47,146 nt of DNA, from contig JANJVG010000012.1 in NCBI GenBank assembly GCA_024710165.1, positions 1 to 47,146 of the forward strand, read 5' to 3'. This document shows positions 43,641 through 47,146 of the stretch, in pieces (the first letter of the stretch is position 1; every line of letters begins with the position of its first letter). Below the pieces are notes generated by a model that had not been told where the DNA came from, did not search any database, and saw only the letters and a list, made by a program, of their open reading frames with translations. Source of the stretch: Burkholderiaceae bacterium. GTDB taxonomy: Bacteria > Pseudomonadota > Gammaproteobacteria > Burkholderiales > Burkholderiaceae_C. A program made the position numbers and the translations under genes.

Positions 43641-44537
43641 ATGCCGGGCATGAAACTGCACCTGCTGCGCTACTTCTCCGTGCTGGCCGAAGAACTGCAT
43701 TTCGGCCGCGCCGCCGAGCGGCTGTCGATCACCCAGCCGCCGCTGAGCTCGGGCATCAAGGCGCTGGAGGACGAGCTGGGCGTGCGGCTGTTCGAGCGCA
43801 ACAGCAAGCATGTGGAGCTGACGCCCGCGGGCCGCGCCTACCTGGCCGAGGTGCGGCTCGTGCTCGACCGCGTGGCCCAGGCCGGCGAAACCGCCCGCGC
43901 AGTGGCCGGCGGGCAGCGAGGGCGGCTGGACGTCGGCTTCACCGGCTCCATGGTGTACCGCGACATGCCGCGCATCGTGCGGGCCTTCCACGCGCAGGCC
44001 CCCGGCATGGAGGTAAACCTGCGCGAGATGTCGTCGAGCGAACAGATCGAGGCCCTGCTGCACCGCCAGATCCACGTGGGTTTCATCAACACCAGTGCCG
44101 TGCCGGCGCGGCTGCGCAGCGTGCCCCTGGCCGACGACCACTTCATGTGCTGCCTGCCCGACGCCCACCCGCTGGCGCAGGCCGCCCGCATCGATCTGCG
44201 CACGCTGGCCGACGAAACCTTCGTGATGTTCTCGCGCGAGGTGGCCCCCGCCAACCACGACAATGTGATCGCCCTGCTGCACCGCGCCGGCATCCACCCG
44301 CAGACACGGCACGCGGCCCGCCAGTGGCTGACCGTAGTCGCGCTCGTAGCCTCGGGCATGGGCGTGGGACTGGTGCCGGCCTCCATGGCGCGCGCGGGGA
44401 TCACCGGGGCGCGCTTCGTGCCCCTGCAGGGACTTGAACACCCCACCGTCGGGGTGTTGGCGTGGCATGCAGAACTGGTTTCGCCCGCCATGGAGACCTT
44501 CATTGCCATCGCCAGCCCGGGGGGCCCGCCCCTCTGA
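43641..44537 (+). CDS. LysR-type transcriptional regulator
   Basis: A 298-residue regulator. The N-terminal winged helix has LRYFSVLAEELHFGRAAERL and TQPPLSSGIKALEDELGVRL. The C-terminal effector domain starts RGRLDVGFTGSMVYRDMPRI. Met at 43641 (MPGMKL) or 43650 are possible starts. Unlike the usual divergent arrangement it is the last gene of the unit it probably controls, 38 nt after the dehydrogenase. Its operator may be the paired dyads at 39715-39749. Confidence 0.93.
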   Translation: MPGMKLHLLRYFSVLAEELHFGRAAERLSITQPPLSSGIKALEDELGVRLFERNSKHVELTPAGRAYLAEVRLVLDRVAQAGETARAVAGGQRGRLDVGFTGSMVYRDMPRIVRAFHAQAPGMEVNLREMSSSEQIEALLHRQIHVGFINTSAVPARLRSVPLADDHFMCCLPDAHPLAQAARIDLRTLADETFVMFSREVAPANHDNVIALLHRAGIHPQTRHAARQWLTVVALVASGMGVGLVPASMARAGITGARFVPLQGLEHPTVGVLAWHAELVSPAMETFIAIASPGGPPL

Positions 44538-44574
44538 GCACAGGACTGCCCCACAAGGGTGTGGCATGGCGTTG

Positions 44575-45414
44575 TCAGTGCGCGTGCGCTAGGCCGCTCA
44601 ACACCACCACCACGCCCATCCCCCCCGCCAGCCAGAGAATCTGCAACGTGGTTTCGCGCGCGCTCAGGCGTTTTTGCAGTTGCGGGATCAGGTCGGCCAG
44701 CGCCACGTAAATGAAGCTGCTCGACGCCACTGCCAGGAAGTACGGCAGCCAGTCGTGCAGCTGCGCCACCAGAAAATAGCCTACCAGTCCGCCAATGGCC
44801 GTCACTGCCCCGGCCAGCGACACCTTGACCAGCGCCATGCGCCGGCTCGCGCTGGTTTGCTGCAGCACTGCCAGGTCGCCAATGTGGTGCGGCACCTCGT
44901 GCGCCAGCACCGACACGGCGGCCACCAGCCCCAGGCGGATATCGGCCACAAAGGCCGATGCGATCAGCACGCCGTCGCCAAAGCAGTGCACGCTGTCGCC
45001 AGCCAGCAACGTCCAGCCGCCCGCAGGGCGGGACGCATGGGTGTGACCGTGACCGTGCCCGTGGTGGCCGGCCAATCCAGGGCCGCGTTCATGTACATGG
45101 TGTGCATGGGCGTGGCCCTGCGTGCCGTGGTTGTGCTCATGGCCGTGGTGCCACAGCTCGGCCTTGTCGAGCAGGAAAAAGAACACCACGCCCACCAGCA
45201 GGGTGGCAAACAGGTCGTGCGCCCCCGCCTGGCTCTCGAACGCCTCGGGCAGCAGGTGCATGAAAGCCGTGGCCAGCAGCGCGCCCGCCGCCAGGCTCAG
45301 CAGATGCTGCGTGCCCTCCTTGCCGCCCAGGCCGGCGCGCATGAGCAGGGCCGCCACCCACACGCTGCCAATGCCCGTGGCCAGGGTGGCCGCGACGATT
45401 GCTAACAAAACCAT
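44575..45414 (-). CDS. ZIP family metal transporter with His-rich loop
   Basis: A 279-residue divalent metal (zinc/iron type) transporter with about eight hydrophobic helices. A cytoplasmic loop at residues 89-126 holds 16 histidines. Metal-site motifs are SVHCFGDGVLIASAF (helix 4) and HEVPHHIGDLAVL (helix 5), the LIV-1-like pattern rather than the HNxPEG pattern of E. coli ZupT. The ATG start and first codons lie inside a partial hairpin repeat (R6). Confidence 0.92.
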   Translation of the reverse strand: MVLLAIVAATLATGIGSVWVAALLMRAGLGGKEGTQHLLSLAAGALLATAFMHLLPEAFESQAGAHDLFATLLVGVVFFFLLDKAELWHHGHEHNHGTQGHAHAHHVHERGPGLAGHHGHGHGHTHASRPAGGWTLLAGDSVHCFGDGVLIASAFVADIRLGLVAAVSVLAHEVPHHIGDLAVLQQTSASRRMALVKVSLAGAVTAIGGLVGYFLVAQLHDWLPYFLAVASSSFIYVALADLIPQLQKRLSARETTLQILWLAGGMGVVVVLSGLAHAH

Positions 45415-45450
45415 AGCTACTAGCGCTTTCTCAGTCAGGCTTTGAGTTAC
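45403..45450 (+). repeat. dispersed hairpin repeat, partial copy R6
   Basis: On the plus strand: ATTGCTAACAAAACCATAGC, then TACTAGCGCTTTCTCAGTCA. Only the left part of the repeat is well conserved. It contains the ATG (minus strand, 45414-45412) of the ZIP gene. Confidence 0.6.
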
Positions 45451-45484
45451 TTCTTACTCAAAAAATACGCGGTCTTCGCGCACC

Positions 45485-45516
45485 AAAAAAGCCGCCCGGC
45501 GAACACCAGGCGGCTT
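45485..45516 (-). terminator. rho-independent terminator of the dienelactone hydrolase-like gene
   Basis: On the minus strand: AAGCCGCC (45516-45509), 12-nt loop, GGCGGCTT (45496-45489), then TTTT to 45485. It stands 22 nt past the hydrolase stop. Confidence 0.8.
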
Positions 45517-45538
45517 GTGCAATCAGCGTGCAGTGCGG

Positions 45539-46435
45539 TCAGGCCACGCCGTGCTGCTTGAACCACGCCAGCGCGCGCTGCCAGCCATCTTCTGCCGGGC
45601 CCTTGCGGTAGCTGGGGCGGTAATCGGCATGAAAGGCGTGCGGTGCGTCAGGATAGACCACAAACTCCGATGCCTTGGCAGCGGGCGAGCCACCGGCCAA
45701 GGCCGCTTTCATCTTATCAACCGTGTCAAGCGGTATGCCGCCATCTTTTTCACCATACAGGCCCAGGACCGGCGCCTTGAGCGTGGGCGCGATGTCGAGG
45801 GGGTGCCGGGGCGTGTTCGCCGTGGCCTCGCCCACCAGGCGGCCATACCAGGCCACGCCCGCCTTCACCGGGCCGTGCGCGGCATACAGCCAGGTGATGC
45901 GCCCGCCCCAGCAAAAACCGGTGATGCCGATGCGCGCGGCATCGCCGCCGTGGGCGGTGGCCCACTGCACGGCGCCGTCCAGGTCGGCCATCACCTGGGC
46001 GTCGGGCACCTTGGAGACCACCTCGGCCATGAGCTTGGCGATCTCGGTGTAGCTGGATGGGTCGCCCTGGCGCGCATACAGCTGCGGCGCAATCGCCAGA
46101 TAGCCCGCGCGCGCAAAGCGGCGGCAGGTATCGGCGATGTATTCATGCACGCCAAAAATCTCCTGAATGACCAGCACCACCGGCAGCCCCGTCTTGCCCG
46201 CAGGCGCGGCGCGGTACGCGGGCACGCTGAAGCCGCCCACGGAGAAGTGCACTGTTCCGGCATCCAGCCCGTCGGCGGGCGTGGCAATGGCCGTCTGCGC
46301 CATCAGCGGCGCCGCCGCTGCCGCATAGCCCGCGCCCAGGGCGGCCTGCAAGGCGGTGCGGCGCGTGGCACCGGCTTCGGTGCTGCGGCCGGGCAGCAAG
46401 GCACTGACATCGGACCGGACATCATCGAGTTTCAT
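45539..46435 (-). CDS. dienelactone hydrolase family protein, probable Tat export
   Basis: A 298-residue alpha/beta hydrolase. The catalytic triad is Cys175 in GITGFCWGG, Asp231 in YGEKDGG, and His266 in PDAPHAFHAD, matching dienelactone hydrolase (carboxymethylenebutenolidase). Residues 1-24 precede a twin-arginine stretch ATRRTALQAALGAGYAAAAA ending at APLMAQT, so Tat secretion is likely, although a leader this long is unusual. The substrate is unknown. It is transcribed alone, with a terminator at its end. Confidence 0.9.
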   Translation of the reverse strand: MKLDDVRSDVSALLPGRSTEAGATRRTALQAALGAGYAAAAAPLMAQTAIATPADGLDAGTVHFSVGGFSVPAYRAAPAGKTGLPVVLVIQEIFGVHEYIADTCRRFARAGYLAIAPQLYARQGDPSSYTEIAKLMAEVVSKVPDAQVMADLDGAVQWATAHGGDAARIGITGFCWGGRITWLYAAHGPVKAGVAWYGRLVGEATANTPRHPLDIAPTLKAPVLGLYGEKDGGIPLDTVDKMKAALAGGSPAAKASEFVVYPDAPHAFHADYRPSYRKGPAEDGWQRALAWFKQHGVA

Positions 46436-46631
46436 GGCATGTCTCCTGCAATAACGGGTGGATGAAAGGCGAGGCCGCAGTCTAGGCGCTTTGGCGCACG
46501 GCTGCAGGAGCCGCCACGCCATGCCCGCGCAAGGCCAGGCCTGCCGGGCCGCCACCGGCGCGCCAAGGCAAAGCGGGTTAGATTGCGCACATCGCCCCGA
46601 TCCGCCATCACACCGATCCGCAACACCCGCC

Positions 46632-47146
46632 ATGCACATCCTCCTGACTGGCTCCACCGGTTTCATCGGCCACACCCTGCGCAGCGCGCTGGAGCGCGCG
46701 GGCCATGCGGTGCACGGCGGCGTATCGCCCCGCCACGCCCCTGCCACCCGCCAGGTGCCCATGGACTTTGCCCGCGACACCACGCCCGAGGCCTGGTTGC
46801 CCCGCCTGCAGGGCATCGACGCCGTGGTCAACGCCGTGGGCGTGCTGCGCAACAGCCGCGCGCGCCCCATCGATGCCGTGCACCAGCACACCCCTTGCGC
46901 GCTGTTCCAGGCCTGCGCGCAGGCGGGCGTGCGCCGCGTGGTGCAGATCTCGGCCCTGGGCATTGAGGGCAGCACCACGCGCTATGCGCGTACCAAGCTC
47001 GCCGCCGAGGCCTGCCTGCGCAGCCTGGCCGATGCTGCCCAGCTCGACCCCGTGGTGCTGCGCCCCAGCGTGGTGTTTGGCAAGGGCGGCGACAGCAGCG
47101 CCCTGTTCATGAACCTGGCCCGCCTGCCCGTGGTGGTGTTCCCCGC
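46632..47146 (+). CDS. NAD(P)-dependent SDR epimerase/dehydratase-like protein, 5' part
   Basis: An open 3' end runs off the window; 171 residues are visible. The Rossmann motif is ILLTGSTGFIGHTLRSAL. VVNAVGVLRN and QISALGIEGSTTRYARTK follow; the YxxxK-type catalytic pair is YARTK. VLRPSVVFGKGGDSSALF matches NDUFA9-like atypical SDRs, often annotated as complex I NDUFA9 family proteins. It is divergent from the hydrolase gene across a 196-nt gap in which no other element is evident. Confidence 0.88.
   Translation, partial: MHILLTGSTGFIGHTLRSALERAGHAVHGGVSPRHAPATRQVPMDFARDTTPEAWLPRLQGIDAVVNAVGVLRNSRARPIDAVHQHTPCALFQACAQAGVRRVVQISALGIEGSTTRYARTKLAAEACLRSLADAAQLDPVVLRPSVVFGKGGDSSALFMNLARLPVVVFP

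Overview
The window is a dense, GC-rich chromosomal segment from a betaproteobacterium. Gene content and order, protein sequences, and a family of short hairpin repeats with an AGCGCTTAT-type core all suggest a Comamonadaceae member close to Acidovorax. That placement is inference from pattern memory, not from a database search. There are no IS elements, phage genes, tRNA or rRNA genes, or CRISPR arrays. Almost everything is housekeeping sequence, plus one glycan cluster and one small catabolic operon.

Layout. 1-2230 (minus): the 5' part of homoserine dehydrogenase, downstream of an AlaA-type aminotransferase. 2336-5232 (plus): an Mth938-domain protein, a PrxQ/BCP peroxiredoxin, a terminator, and a PIN-PhoH ATPase. 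5311-5859 (minus): YggT. 5923-16216 (plus): a Lon-substrate-binding-domain protein runs directly into a nine-gene surface-glycan cluster. It holds a WbpM/CapD-like dehydratase, Wzx-like flippase, acyltransferase, GT4, GT2, methyltransferase, UDP-glucose dehydrogenase, DegT aminotransferase and initiating sugar transferase. Many junctions overlap by 1-17 nt. 16274-19493 (plus): lysS, a REC-GGDEF diguanylate cyclase and a small MscS-like channel.

19517-38149 is one long minus-strand run. Read in transcription order it is yceD, rpmF, plsX, fabH, fabD, fabG, acpP, fabF, a YgfX-like membrane protein, rpoE, rseA, degP/mucD, a candidate leader or small RNA, lepA, lepB, DUF4845, rnc, era, recO, a tiny ORF, pdxJ, acpS and nagZ. 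This links fatty-acid/phospholipid synthesis, the envelope stress sigma factor, protein export, ribosome assembly, vitamin B6 synthesis and peptidoglycan recycling. 38175-39556 (plus): a YceF-type Maf nucleotidase and an RsmI-like methyltransferase. 39816-44537 (plus): a solute-binding protein, CaiB-type CoA-transferase, cupin, acyl-CoA dehydrogenase and LysR regulator form an apparent catabolic unit of unknown substrate. 44575-46435 (minus): a His-rich ZIP transporter and a dienelactone-hydrolase-like protein. 46632 to the end (plus): the start of an SDR epimerase-like gene.

The most unusual features are these. (1) A dispersed hairpin repeat has six intergenic copies, most of which supply or touch start or stop codons. 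A seventh apparent full-length copy is translated in frame as the N-terminal extension of Era. (2) A compact promoter, two-hairpin, U6 element sits immediately upstream of lepA and looks like a small RNA or attenuated leader. (3) A 28-codon ORF fills the recO-pdxJ gap, and its initiation region resembles that of pdxJ. (4) rpoE-rseA-degP lacks rseB, and degP has a sigma-E-like promoter candidate.
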